From an uncultured Synergistaceae bacterium (GTDB lineage: Bacteria > Synergistota > Synergistia > Synergistales > Dethiosulfovibrionaceae), in the NCBI GenBank assembly GCA_902489135.1, contig CABTYW010000051.1:1-13309 (forward strand): 13,309 nucleotides of DNA, in the 5' to 3' direction. Below are positions 1 through 9,846 of the stretch, piece by piece. The notes beneath the pieces were generated by a model. It did not search any database, had not been told where the DNA came from, and worked only from the letters and a program-made list of their open reading frames with translations. Numbering within the stretch: position 1 is the stretch's first letter; every line of letters starts with the position of its first letter. The position numbers and the translations under genes are program-made.

Positions 1-321
1 CAGTGGTAAAGTTACCGATCGGCGTTCGCAGAAAAAGTCACTTCGGGACCGCACAATTCATGAAACGGGAGCCAATAGGGAGGCTCAAGAACTGAACCGC
101 ATAGGGATGACAGGTGCGCTTGTGAAGGGGCCTATGACCACGAAACGGCAAAGCGGACGGGATCGGCCGGAAGCCCATCGGCTCCGCGTCTTCAACCTTT
201 CTCCGACAGGGCGCGAAAGGTCGTCACATCGCCGAAAATACGTCCTCGGCGCAAAACGGGAATGCCCCGTTGAAGAAGATGATAAAAGGCGCGGCGCACA
301 ACACCGGCGTCCGCGGGACAT
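1..321. other. Unassigned region, no gene identified
   Basis: I see no recognisable gene here. The first 120 bases contain 63 G/C (about 52%), below the level of the flanking genes. One plus-strand frame is open from base 2 to 409 and another ends in TGA near base 95, but neither translation resembles a family I know. A minus-strand frame ending at 192 carries a short protein-like stretch but runs in from the terminator at 322-351, so it has no credible start. A small inverted repeat (AACGGG at 255-260, CCCGTT at 266-271) is present. I looked for RNase P RNA, tmRNA, SRP RNA, tRNA and common riboswitch signatures and found none. It could be the 3' end of a converging plus-strand gene or RNA, a gene remnant, or plain spacer. 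Confidence 0.5.
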
Positions 322-351
322 AAAAAAAGACGCCCTCGGGCGTCTTTTTTT
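322..351. terminator. Bidirectional intrinsic terminator
   Basis: A six-base-pair stem GACGCC (329-334) / GGCGTC (339-344) closes a CTCG loop. It is flanked by seven A on the left (322-328) and seven T on the right (345-351). Both strands therefore read as a GC hairpin followed by a U-tract, and the A and T runs can extend the stem. On the minus strand it is the likely end of the uvrB-uvrA-rlmB-proC transcript. Its symmetry means it could also stop a plus-strand transcript coming from the left. Confidence 0.9.
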
Positions 352-596
352 ATGCTTCGCCGGCTTCCACGGAAGCAAAGGCGTCCGTGCTCAATGGGCA
401 ATCGCCTGACTGAAGGCGTCATCATTGACGACGTGCACGGCGCAGCGAGGTGGGGTGATCTTATGACGAAGAGCCACGTCTTTAAAACCCCGTCGAGAAA
501 TCGGCGTTTTTCAGCGCGCTTTTCTCTCCGCCGCGCCCTCTGCGACAAAAAATTCTCCCGCCGCGACGCGCGGCTTGACCGCTTTTGCGGCTTTCG
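352..596. other. Non-coding 3' region after proC
   Basis: About 245 bases lie between the proC stop and the terminator. No open frame here has a ribosome-binding site or a recognisable product. The frames that cross it are rich in Arg/Ser/Lys, run into the terminator, and look like chance. Small inverted repeats are visible: GCTTC (363-367)/GAAGC (372-376), CGTCA (417-421)/TGACG (426-430) and GCCGC (560-564)/GCGGC (570-574). The last is followed on the minus strand, after GGGAGAA, by a T-run and could act as a weak early terminator. The region is most simply a long 3' untranslated stretch. Confidence 0.5.
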
Positions 597-1409
597 TCAC
601 CGCAGTGCGCGGAAGGCCCGCGTTCCTTCTTTGGACTTTTCGGCCGTGGCGATGAGGGCTTCCATCAAAGCGCTTTTAAAGCCCATCCTTTGAAGGACGC
701 GGCAGCCTTCAACGGTGGTGCCGCCGGGTGTACAGACGGCATCTTTCAGCTCCGCCGGATGGATGCCGCTTTCTTTGGTCAGCTGCGCCGCCCCCATCAG
801 CGTGGCGATGCCGGCGCGCAGCGACAGGTCGCCCTTCATGCCCACGGCGAGGCCGCCCTGTATAAAGCCTTCAAGCAGTTCCAGCACGTAAGCGATGGCC
901 GATCCGGAAAGGCAAATCACGCCGTCCAGATCCTTTTCGGGCACCGTCACGGCATCACCGAAAAGTCGGCAAAGTCCAAAGACTTCTCGGGCCTCTTCAT
1001 CGCTCCAGGCGCCTTTGACCACTCCCGTAAATCCCGCGCCCACCGCCGAGGCGATATTGGGCATGACGCGCCCCCAACGGGCTTCGGGAGCGGCTTTTTC
1101 CAAAGCGGACAGTTCCATGAGCGCCGCGCAGGATGCCACGGTTCTTTCCGCAAGCAAAGGGGCTTTCTCCGCCGCATAGGGCTCCATGAGCCACGGCTTC
1201 AGGGCGATAAACAGAGGTCCGACAACGTGAGGCAGGGCTTCTTCAAGCGTCGAGAAAGTTTCGATGCCGTCTTTGACGAGGCCGTCGAAGTTGGCGCCGC
1301 GGTGCTGAACCACCACGGGACGGACGCCCGCCCGGAGAAGGCCGCGGGCCACGGCTCCGCCCAAATTTCCGCCGCCGATGACGGCGGGACGCAGACTTTT
1401 CAGGTCCAT
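597..1409 (-). CDS. proC: Pyrroline-5-carboxylate reductase family protein
   Basis: Cytoplasmic NAD(P)H-dependent enzyme of the family that reduces 1-pyrroline-5-carboxylate to L-proline, the last step of proline synthesis. The 270-residue product has the usual length. An N-terminal Rossmann fold shows the nucleotide-binding GGGNLG (residues 12-17). RVMPN (114-118) matches the family core. TPGGTT with its surroundings (about 221-250) matches the C-terminal P5CR signature. The start is the ATG at 1409, four bases after the upstream rlmB stop and behind a G-rich ribosome-binding stretch; the frame is open further upstream, but that part lies inside rlmB. One oddity is SGSAIAY at 168-174, where the family usually has SGSGPAY near the active site. 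The enzyme may be divergent or a paralogue with another imino-acid substrate. It is the last gene of the uvrB-uvrA-rlmB-proC chain. Confidence 0.85.
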   Translation of the reverse strand: MDLKSLRPAVIGGGNLGGAVARGLLRAGVRPVVVQHRGANFDGLVKDGIETFSTLEEALPHVVGPLFIALKPWLMEPYAAEKAPLLAERTVASCAALMELSALEKAAPEARWGRVMPNIASAVGAGFTGVVKGAWSDEEAREVFGLCRLFGDAVTVPEKDLDGVICLSGSAIAYVLELLEGFIQGGLAVGMKGDLSLRAGIATLMGAAQLTKESGIHPAELKDAVCTPGGTTVEGCRVLQRMGFKSALMEALIATAEKSKEGTRAFRALR

Positions 1410-1413
1410 GGGG

Positions 1414-2367
1414 TCATTCCCCCGCTGCGGGGAACTTTGTGCCCGCCCTGTCGCCGTAGAGCCGCACCCACTCGAACATGCCCAATGCCGCGGCGACGCT
1501 GGCATTGAGGCTGCCCGTGCGCCCCGCCATGGGAAACTTGACGAGTTTGTCGCAGTTTTTCGCCGTCAGCGCCGAAATGCCGTCGCCCTCGGACCCCGCC
1601 ACCAGCACCAGGCGCTCGGGAAGGGGGCTGTTCCAGATCGTTTCATCGGTGCGATGATCCAGCCCCACCACCCAAAAATTCTTTTCCTTCAGACTTTTCA
1701 GCGCGCGGTTCACGTTGACCACCTGCGCCACAGGCAGGCGAAACGCCGCGCCGGCGCTGGTTTTCACCACTGTACCGTTGACGGTGGCGGATCGGTCTTT
1801 CTGACACACCACGCAGACGGCGCCGGCAATCTCAGCTGTACGAATGACGGCGCCCAGATTATGGGGATCCTGGCAGTGATCGAGAAGCACGATAAGCGCC
1901 GGAGCTTTCGCGTCAAGCCCGTCGACGACGTCGTCAAGGTCGGCGGGCGGAATGGGCAGCATTTTCGCCGCCACGCCCTGATGAACCGCTCCGCCCGTCA
2001 GCCGGTCAAGCGTCTCACGGTCGCAGGACTCCACGGGAACGTGGGCCCCGACGCAGAGTTCCGCCACGGAAGCGCGAAAATCCTCCTGAATTCCCGTCAT
2101 CATTTCGACGCGGCGACACAGTTCGGGGCGCCGGCGCAAAAGGGTCAGCACGGGGTTGCGCCCCCAGCACAGGTCATCGGCGGCCGGAGGGGACGTTCGT
2201 TTTTCCGCCGCCGGACGAAAGCCCTTCGGTGGAGGTTCCGGGACGCGGTTTTGAGGCGCGGCGTCCCGGCCGCCGAAGGAGCGCGGATCCTTTCGCCTGC
2301 GGGGCGAAAATTTTCCGCTCCCCTGCACGGCGCTCTTTTTATTTCTTTCTGTGGGTTTTTTCATCAT
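1414..2367 (-). CDS. rlmB: TrmH-family 23S rRNA 2'-O-methyltransferase (RlmB-like)
   Basis: SpoU/TrmH (SPOUT) methyltransferase; the RlmB branch uses SAM to methylate the 2'-OH of G2251 in the 23S rRNA P-loop. In the 317-residue product the substrate-binding N-domain begins near LCWGRNPVLTLL (66-77) and includes HQGVAA (129-134). Motif 1 is at 162-179 (DPHN followed by LGAVIRTAE, with N170 and R176). Motif 2 is at 253-268 (AGSEGDGIS). Motif 3 is at 277-295, including the SLNASV element of the trefoil knot that binds SAM. RlmB is usually about 245 residues; the excess is a basic, proline- and arginine-rich, probably disordered N-terminal extension of about 65 residues. No alternative ATG shortens it before residue 89. 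The start overlaps the uvrA stop by 29 bases, implying translational coupling. The exact target nucleotide is inferred from the family. Confidence 0.88.
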   Translation of the reverse strand: MMKKPTERNKKSAVQGSGKFSPRRRKDPRSFGGRDAAPQNRVPEPPPKGFRPAAEKRTSPPAADDLCWGRNPVLTLLRRRPELCRRVEMMTGIQEDFRASVAELCVGAHVPVESCDRETLDRLTGGAVHQGVAAKMLPIPPADLDDVVDGLDAKAPALIVLLDHCQDPHNLGAVIRTAEIAGAVCVVCQKDRSATVNGTVVKTSAGAAFRLPVAQVVNVNRALKSLKEKNFWVVGLDHRTDETIWNSPLPERLVLVAGSEGDGISALTAKNCDKLVKFPMAGRTGSLNASVAAALGMFEWVRLYGDRAGTKFPAAGE

Positions 2368-5141
2368 AAGCCGCCTTTCCGAAGTCTTTCATATACTGAC
2401 GGATGGCCCGGGCCGTATAGCCCTCGCCCTTTTCGGCCAGCTCCGCGGGCGTGCCGCAGGCCACCACTCTGCCGCCGTCGGCGCCGCCGTCGGGACCGAG
2501 GTCGATCACATAGTCGCAGGAACAGATGATGTCCATGTTGTGTTCGATGAGGAACACGGAATTTCCCTGGTCCACCAAGTCGTGGAGGATCTGCAGCAAA
2601 CGCGCCACGTCGGGATAAAACAGCCCCGTGGACGGCTCGTCCAACAGGTACAGCGTGTTGCCGCCGAAGCGCTTGCTCAGTTCCTTGGCCAGCTTGACGC
2701 GCTGGGCTTCACCGCCGCTGAGCGCCAAAGCCGATTGTCCGAGATGAATGTAGCCCAGGCCGGCACGCTGCAGAAATTCCAGTTTCCGGGCGATTTTGGG
2801 GAGGTCGCTGAAAAGCTCCATGGCCTGATCCACCGACAAATTCAGCACGTCGGCGATGCTGCGTCCTTTGAAGCGCACCTCAAGGGTTTCGCGGTTGTAG
2901 CGCGTGCCGTGACACACGTCGCACTCCACCGAAACGTCGGGCATAAACAGCATGGAAACGCGCTTTTCTCCGGCGCCGCCGCAGGCCTCGCATCGGCCGC
3001 CCTTCACGTTGAAACTGAAACGTCCGCCCGTGTATCCGCGAATTTTGGACTCGGGCAGGCGGGCAAAAAGGGCGCGAATTTCAGTAAAAAGCCCGGTGTA
3101 CGTGGCCGGATTGGAGCGCGGCGTGCGTCCGATGGGACTTTGATCCACCATGGAAACGTTTTTGAGTTGCTCCCACCCCTTCAGACTTCTGTGCTTGCCC
3201 GGCAGGTCCCGGTAGTCGGGATCCAGCTTGCGGCGAAGGCCGCGGTACAGCACGTCGTGAAGCAACGAACTCTTTCCCGAGCCCGACACGCCGGTGAGAC
3301 ACACCAGGGCGTTGAGAGGAATGGACACGTCGATATCTTTCAGGTTGTGCTCGCAGGCGCCCAGCACTTTCAGGCAGCGGGACGGGCGCACCAGGCGCGG
3401 CGACTGCACCATGCCGCACTTTTCGCCGCGCAGATAAGGCCCCGTCAGAGAGTTGGTCTTGCGGAACTCTTCCGCCGTACCCTGCTGGACCACCTGCCCG
3501 CCGTAGATGCCGGCGGCGGGACCGATTTCCACAATGTAGTCGGCCGCCAGCATGGTGTCACGGTCGTGCTCCACCACGATCACCGTGTTGTCCATGTCGC
3601 GCACGGCCTTTAACGCATGAATCAGCCGGCCGGTGTCACGGCTGTGCAGTCCGATGGTGGGCTCGTCGAGGACGTACATCACGCCGGAAAGTTTCGATCC
3701 GATCTGCGTGGCCAGGCGAATTCTCTGGCTTTCGCCGCCGCTGAGGGTGTCGGCGCGGCGTTTCAGCGTCAGATAGCCCACGCCCACTTCCACCAGAAAG
3801 CTGACGCGCTTCTCCAGCTCCACCAGCACCTGGCTGACCACGGCGTTCTGCGCCGGATCTTTTTTGTGGGATTTCACCAGCTCGTAAAAATCGCTGACGG
3901 GCATGGAGGTCATCTCGTCGATGTTCAGTCCCCAGAAGCGGACGGACAGCGCTTCGGGGCGCAGCCGCGTGCCATGGCACGTCTGACACCGGTCCTCCAC
4001 GCGGTAGCGCTCCAGCTCCTCGGCCGTGGCCTCCGATTCGGTGCTGTCGAAGGTGCGCGAAAGCCACGGAATGAGTCCCTCGTAACGTCCCTGATACTGA
4101 GAGATTTGACCGCCGCGCTCAAAGTTCAGCGCCATGCGCACGTCGGAGCCGTAAAGGATAATTTTTTTCTGACTGTCGGGGAGATTTTTGTAGGGCACGT
4201 CCAAATTCAATTTGATTTTCTTCGCCAGCTCCTCCAGACGGTAGGCCATGTAGGCCTTGCCGCGAAAGGGCAACAGCGCGCCGGCGCGCACCGAAAGGTC
4301 GGGATTGACGGCAAGGTCTTCGGAAAAATGGCTGTGGCTGCCCAACCCGGAGCAGTCGGGACAGGCTCCCGCGGGATTGTTGAAGGAAAACAGCGCCGGC
4401 TCAATGTCGGGCAATGAAATGCCGCAGTCGGGACACACAAAACGCTCCGTCAGCATGTCTTCGGCGCCGTCGGCGGCCACCAGCACAAATCCTTCGCCGA
4501 GCTGAAGCGCCGTCTGAACGGCTTCCGCCATTCTCCCCCGCCGGTCGGGCTGGACGACCATGCGGTCAACCACCACCTCGATGGAGTGTTTTTTGTTCTT
4601 TTCAAGGGGGATGTCCTCTTCGAGCCACAGCACCTGGCCGTCCACGCGTACGCGCATGAAGCCTTTTTTTCGCAGCGCCGCAAAGACGTTTCTGAACTCT
4701 CCTTTTTTGGCGCGCACCACCGGCGCCAGCACTTCCAAGCGCGCGCCCCCGTGCTGACTGTAAATCCCGTCGACGATTTCATCGACGGAATAGCGGTGAA
4801 CGGGCTTGCCGCATTGGGGGCAGTAGGGCGTGCCCGCTCGCGCAAAGAGCAGTCGCAGATAGTCGTAAATTTCCGTCACGGTTCCCACGGTGGAGCGGGG
4901 GTTATGGGACGTGCCTTTCTGCTCGATGGAAATGGCCGGCGAAAGGCCTTCAATGTCGTCGACGTCGGGTTTTTTCTGAACGCCCAAAAACTGGCGGGCG
5001 TAGGACGAAAGGGACTCCACATAGCGCCGCTGCCCTTCGGCGTAGAGCGTGTCGAAAGCCAGCGAACTTTTTCCCGACCCCGACGGCCCCGTAATGACAA
5101 TAAGCTTGTTTTTCGGCAAAGCCAGTGAAATTCCCTTGAGG

Positions 5142-7193
<2,052 letters not shown>

Positions 7194-7201
7194 GATGAAA
7201 A

Positions 7202-7206
7202 CCTCC
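7202..7206 (-). promoter_or_regulatory. uvrB ribosome-binding site
   Basis: GGAGG on the minus strand, eight bases before the ATG at 7193. It overlaps the alternative upstream ATG (7206-7208), which makes that codon an unlikely start and fixes the uvrB N-terminus as METETFKL. Confidence 0.75.
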
Positions 7207-7228
7207 ATGAGACGGAATTTTCATATTG

Positions 7229-7261
7229 AAAAGGACGGAGCCTCACACCGGCGCTCCGTCC
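7229..7261 (-). terminator. Intrinsic terminator after ftsH
   Basis: On the minus strand a perfect nine-base-pair stem GGACGGAGC/GCTCCGTCC (7253-7261 with 7233-7241) and an 11-base loop are followed by TTTT (7232-7229) and then C. It lies about 80 bases after the ftsH stop and about 35 before uvrB, so it probably separates the tilS-hpt-ftsH and uvrB transcripts. The U-tract is short, so some read-through into uvrB is plausible. A TACAAT hexamer immediately upstream leaves the alternative that this hairpin forms the 5' leader of the uvrB message. Confidence 0.75.
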
Positions 7262-7264
7262 TCA

Positions 7265-7270
7265 TTGTAT
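7265..7270 (-). promoter_or_regulatory. Possible -10 element upstream of uvrB
   Basis: The minus strand reads TACAAT just before the hairpin at 7233-7261, matching TATAAT at five of six bases. The hexamer 17 bases upstream (TTCTGC) is a poor -35. If used, transcription would start at or in the hairpin. This is a pattern match only. Confidence 0.3.
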
Positions 7271-7290
7271 CCTTTATTGCCCGTTTGCAG

Positions 7291-7311
7291 AAGGGGAAGT
7301 TTCCCTTTTTT
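7291..7311 (+). terminator. Weak plus-strand terminator-like hairpin
   Basis: AAGGGG (7291-7296) can pair with TTCCCTT (within 7301-7307) and a T-run continues to 7311 on the plus strand. The orientation suits a transcript antisense to ftsH rather than the genes here. The stem is short and includes a G-T pair, so it may be chance. Confidence 0.25.
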
Positions 7312-7339
7312 ATTTACTTTCAGTTTCCTTTTGAACGCC

Positions 7340-9280
7340 TTAAACGTCGGAACTTTCATCGCCGTCGGCAGCTTCCGCATTTGGAGCGCCAACCGTCTCG
7401 TCTTCCGCCGCTTTCTCCGCCTTCTCTTCGCCGCCGCAGGGCGCCTGCGCCGCCGCGGAAGGCTCCCGGCCCTTCGGCGCTTCTGCCGGCTCTTCGCCGA
7501 GAAGCACGGCCAGGTCATGGGCGTCCATCACCTCGCGCTCCAGCAAAGTCTCCGCCACGAGTTTCAGCGTTTCGAGCCTTTCGGTGAGAAGGCTTTTCAC
7601 GCGGCTGTAACACTCTTCGACGATCTTTGTGACTTCCTCGTCGATGGCGTAGGCAATCTGGTCACTGTAATTCCGTTCTTCGCCGAGGTCTCTTCCGAGG
7701 AACACCTCATGGCGCTGGCGCCCCAGCACCACGGGCCCCAGCGAGCTCATGCCGTACTGGGTAACCATGCTGCGCGCCAGCTGAGTGGCGCGCTCAAGAT
7801 CGTTGCTGGCCCCAGTGGTGATGTCGCCGAAAATCAGGTCTTCGGCGACCCGTCCGCCAAGCAGAACGCAGATGTTGTTGGTCAGACCGCTCTTTGACGC
7901 CAGGAACCGGTCTTCCGAGGGCAGTTGAAGGGTGTAGCCCAGAGCCGCGCTTCCTCTGGGAATAATGGAAATTTTGTGTACGGGATCGCAATGGGGCAGG
8001 AACTTGGCGACCAGCGCATGCCCCGTCTCGTGGTACGCGATGATTTTCTTCTCGCGATCGTTAATGAGGCGACTTTTCCGTTCGGGGCCGGCGATGGCGC
8101 GATCGATGCCCTCCTCCAGGTCGTCCATGTCGATTTTCGTCTTGCCTCCGCGGGCGGCCAGCAGCGCCGCTTCGTTGATGATGTTGGCCAGATCGGCGCC
8201 GACAAATCCGGGCGTTCGCTTGGCCAGCACGGCGAAGTCGACGCCTTCGGCAAAGGTCTTGCCCTTGGCATGAACTCTGAGAATTTCCTCCCGTCCCTTC
8301 ACGTCGGGTGCATCGACCACGATGTGGCGGTCGAAACGGCCGGGACGCAGCAACGCCGGATCGAGGACGTCGGCGCGGTTGGTGGCGGCAATGAGGATAA
8401 TGCCCGTTTTCTCGTCGAAGCCGTCCATCTCCACCAGAAGCTGGTTGAGGGTCTGTTCACGCTCGTCGTGTCCGCCGCCCAGGCCCGTGCCTCTTTGGCG
8501 TCCTACGGCGTCGATTTCATCAATGAAAACGATGCAGGGCTGATACTTTCGGGCCTGGTCAAACAGGTCGCGCACGCGGGAAGCGCCCACTCCCACGAAC
8601 ATTTCGACGAAGTCGGAACCGCTGGTGCTGAAAAAGGGCACATCGGCCTGACCGGCGCAGGCGCGGGCCAGAAGGGTTTTTCCCGTGCCGGGAGAGCCCA
8701 GAAGCAAAACGCCTTTGGGCACCTTGGCCCCCAACTTGGTGAAGCGGTCGGGCGATTTGAGGAACTCCACCACTTCCTTGAGTTCTTCCTTGGCTTCGTC
8801 GCAGCCCGCCACGTCGTCGAAGGTGACCTTGGGACGATTGTCGAGGAACATCTTCGCCTTGCTCTTGGCAAAACTCATGGCCTTGCCGCCGCCCTGCATG
8901 CTGTGCAGAAAGAAAATCCACACGCCGATGAGCAGCAAAGTGGGAAACACCGACGAAGCCAGCGTCAGCCACCACGGTGTAGAGGGCGGCTCGGCGATTT
9001 TCACTTCAACGCCCCGCGACGACGCCTCGTCGGCGATGTCCTTGATGCCCACCACGTTGCTGCTGAAGCTGCGGCCGTCGTTGTACTGTCCTCTGACTTT
9101 CATGTCGTCGACGACAAAGCTTTTGACGCGTCCGGCGGCGATGTCGCTTTTCAGCCGGCTGTACGGAATTTCAACCACGGCGGGGGCCTGAGACTGCGGC
9201 GCCATGAACACGTTGACGAGGCTGACTGCCAACACCACGAGGACTAAATAAACTCCCAGATTTTTTATTAGACGATGCAA
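7340..9280 (-). CDS. ftsH: ATP-dependent zinc metalloprotease FtsH
   Basis: Membrane-anchored hexameric AAA+ protease that extracts and degrades misfolded membrane proteins and selected regulators. The 646-residue product has two transmembrane segments (about 6-26 and 103-125) enclosing a periplasmic domain. Next come Walker A GSPGTGKT 195-202, pore loop MFVG near 227-230, Walker B VFIDEID 251-257 with D254/E255, and the second region of homology with ATNRADVLDPALLRPGRFDR (299-318). The zinc-protease motif HETGH is at 417-421, with D494 as likely third ligand. The tail from about 596 is Ala/Glu/Pro-rich and acidic, probably disordered. The start is TTG at 9280, the only initiation codon fitting the strong AAGGAGG seven bases upstream. 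It lies 23 bases after hpt in the conserved tilS-hpt-ftsH order and is followed by a terminator. Confidence 0.97.
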   Translation of the reverse strand: MHRLIKNLGVYLVLVVLAVSLVNVFMAPQSQAPAVVEIPYSRLKSDIAAGRVKSFVVDDMKVRGQYNDGRSFSSNVVGIKDIADEASSRGVEVKIAEPPSTPWWLTLASSVFPTLLLIGVWIFFLHSMQGGGKAMSFAKSKAKMFLDNRPKVTFDDVAGCDEAKEELKEVVEFLKSPDRFTKLGAKVPKGVLLLGSPGTGKTLLARACAGQADVPFFSTSGSDFVEMFVGVGASRVRDLFDQARKYQPCIVFIDEIDAVGRQRGTGLGGGHDEREQTLNQLLVEMDGFDEKTGIILIAATNRADVLDPALLRPGRFDRHIVVDAPDVKGREEILRVHAKGKTFAEGVDFAVLAKRTPGFVGADLANIINEAALLAARGGKTKIDMDDLEEGIDRAIAGPERKSRLINDREKKIIAYHETGHALVAKFLPHCDPVHKISIIPRGSAALGYTLQLPSEDRFLASKSGLTNNICVLLGGRVAEDLIFGDITTGASNDLERATQLARSMVTQYGMSSLGPVVLGRQRHEVFLGRDLGEERNYSDQIAYAIDEEVTKIVEECYSRVKSLLTERLETLKLVAETLLEREVMDAHDLAVLLGEEPAEAPKGREPSAAAQAPCGGEEKAEKAAEDETVGAPNAEAADGDESSDV

Positions 9281-9287
9281 AATTGCG

Positions 9288-9294
9288 CCTCCTT
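9288..9294 (-). promoter_or_regulatory. ftsH ribosome-binding site before a TTG start
   Basis: A perfect AAGGAGG on the minus strand sits seven bases before TTG at 9280. No ATG or GTG lies at suitable spacing, so the sequence itself supports the rare TTG initiation codon. Confidence 0.8.
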
Positions 9295-9303
9295 CACTTT
9301 CAC

Positions 9304-9846
9304 TTACTGCCGGGGTTCAAAGCGCAGGACGTGAACCGACGGGAGGTTGCGCAGGCGTTCGTTGTAATCCATGCCGTACCCCACCACGAAAACGTCGGGA
9401 ATGTCAAATCCCGAATACTCGATTTTCACGTCCGTCACGCGGCGCTCTTTCTTGTTCAGCAAAGCGCAGACTTCCACCGACGACGCGCCCTGCCCGGCAA
9501 AGTAGCCGCGCAGTTTTTTCAGCGTGTTGCCGCTGTCAACGATGTCCTCGACGATGAGAACGTGGCGGTTTTTCACGTCCAGTTTCATGGGATGCGCCAG
9601 CTTGACGTCGCCCGATGATTGTGTTGAAGCGCCGTAGGACGACGCTTTGATAAACTCCATGGAAAGCTTTACCGAAGGGGAGATGCAGCGCACCAGATCG
9701 GCCATGAAGATGACGGCACCGCAGAGAATTCCTATGACGCAGAGATCCTGGCCGTGATACTTTTCACTGATCTTTGCACCGAGAGCACGCACGCGTTCAG
9801 CGATTTCTTCGCTGGAAATCAACACTTCGTCGAAGCTGCATTCCAT
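9304..9846 (-). CDS. hpt: Hypoxanthine phosphoribosyltransferase
   Basis: Purine-salvage enzyme that joins hypoxanthine or guanine to PRPP, giving IMP or GMP, in the cytoplasm. The 180-residue product has normal family length. Visible elements are ILCGAVIFMADL (about 40-51), the mobile-loop Ser-Tyr (70-71), the PRPP-binding signature VLIVEDIVDSGNTL (96-109, with E100 and D101 as the acidic pair), K132 in NKKERR as the probable purine contact, and the base-binding segment VVGYGMDYNERLRNLP (154-169). The ATG start has GGAGG eight bases upstream (9855-9859), inside tilS, and the two genes overlap by 28 bases. ftsH follows 23 bases later. In Bacillus-type genomes the same tilS-hpt-ftsH neighbourhood is conserved, which supports the call. 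Confidence 0.95.
   Translation of the reverse strand: MECSFDEVLISSEEIAERVRALGAKISEKYHGQDLCVIGILCGAVIFMADLVRCISPSVKLSMEFIKASSYGASTQSSGDVKLAHPMKLDVKNRHVLIVEDIVDSGNTLKKLRGYFAGQGASSVEVCALLNKKERRVTDVKIEYSGFDIPDVFVVGYGMDYNERLRNLPSVHVLRFEPRQ

Noticed and set aside
1..320. Structured RNA such as RNase P RNA, tmRNA, SRP RNA, tRNA or a riboswitch
   Set aside because: None of the diagnostic conserved strings or T-loop-like elements I know for these families is present. A covariance search would be needed to exclude less familiar RNAs.
352..693. Plus-strand small gene starting at the right edge of the terminator
   Set aside because: It begins in the terminator, has no ribosome-binding site, runs into proC on the opposite strand, and its translation is unfamiliar and arginine-rich.
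7194..7208. ATG at 7208 as the uvrB start
   Set aside because: The Shine-Dalgarno GGAGG overlaps this codon and is correctly spaced for the ATG at 7193.
7209..7339. LexA (SOS) operator upstream of uvrB
   Set aside because: I see neither the CTG-N10-CAG form nor the GAAC-N4-GTTC form in the spacer.
7925..9247. Plus-strand open frame of 440 codons antisense to ftsH, and similar ones opposite uvrB and uvrA
   Set aside because: The minus strand encodes unmistakable FtsH, UvrB and UvrA with all motifs. The antisense products are His/Arg/Gln-rich with no family resemblance.
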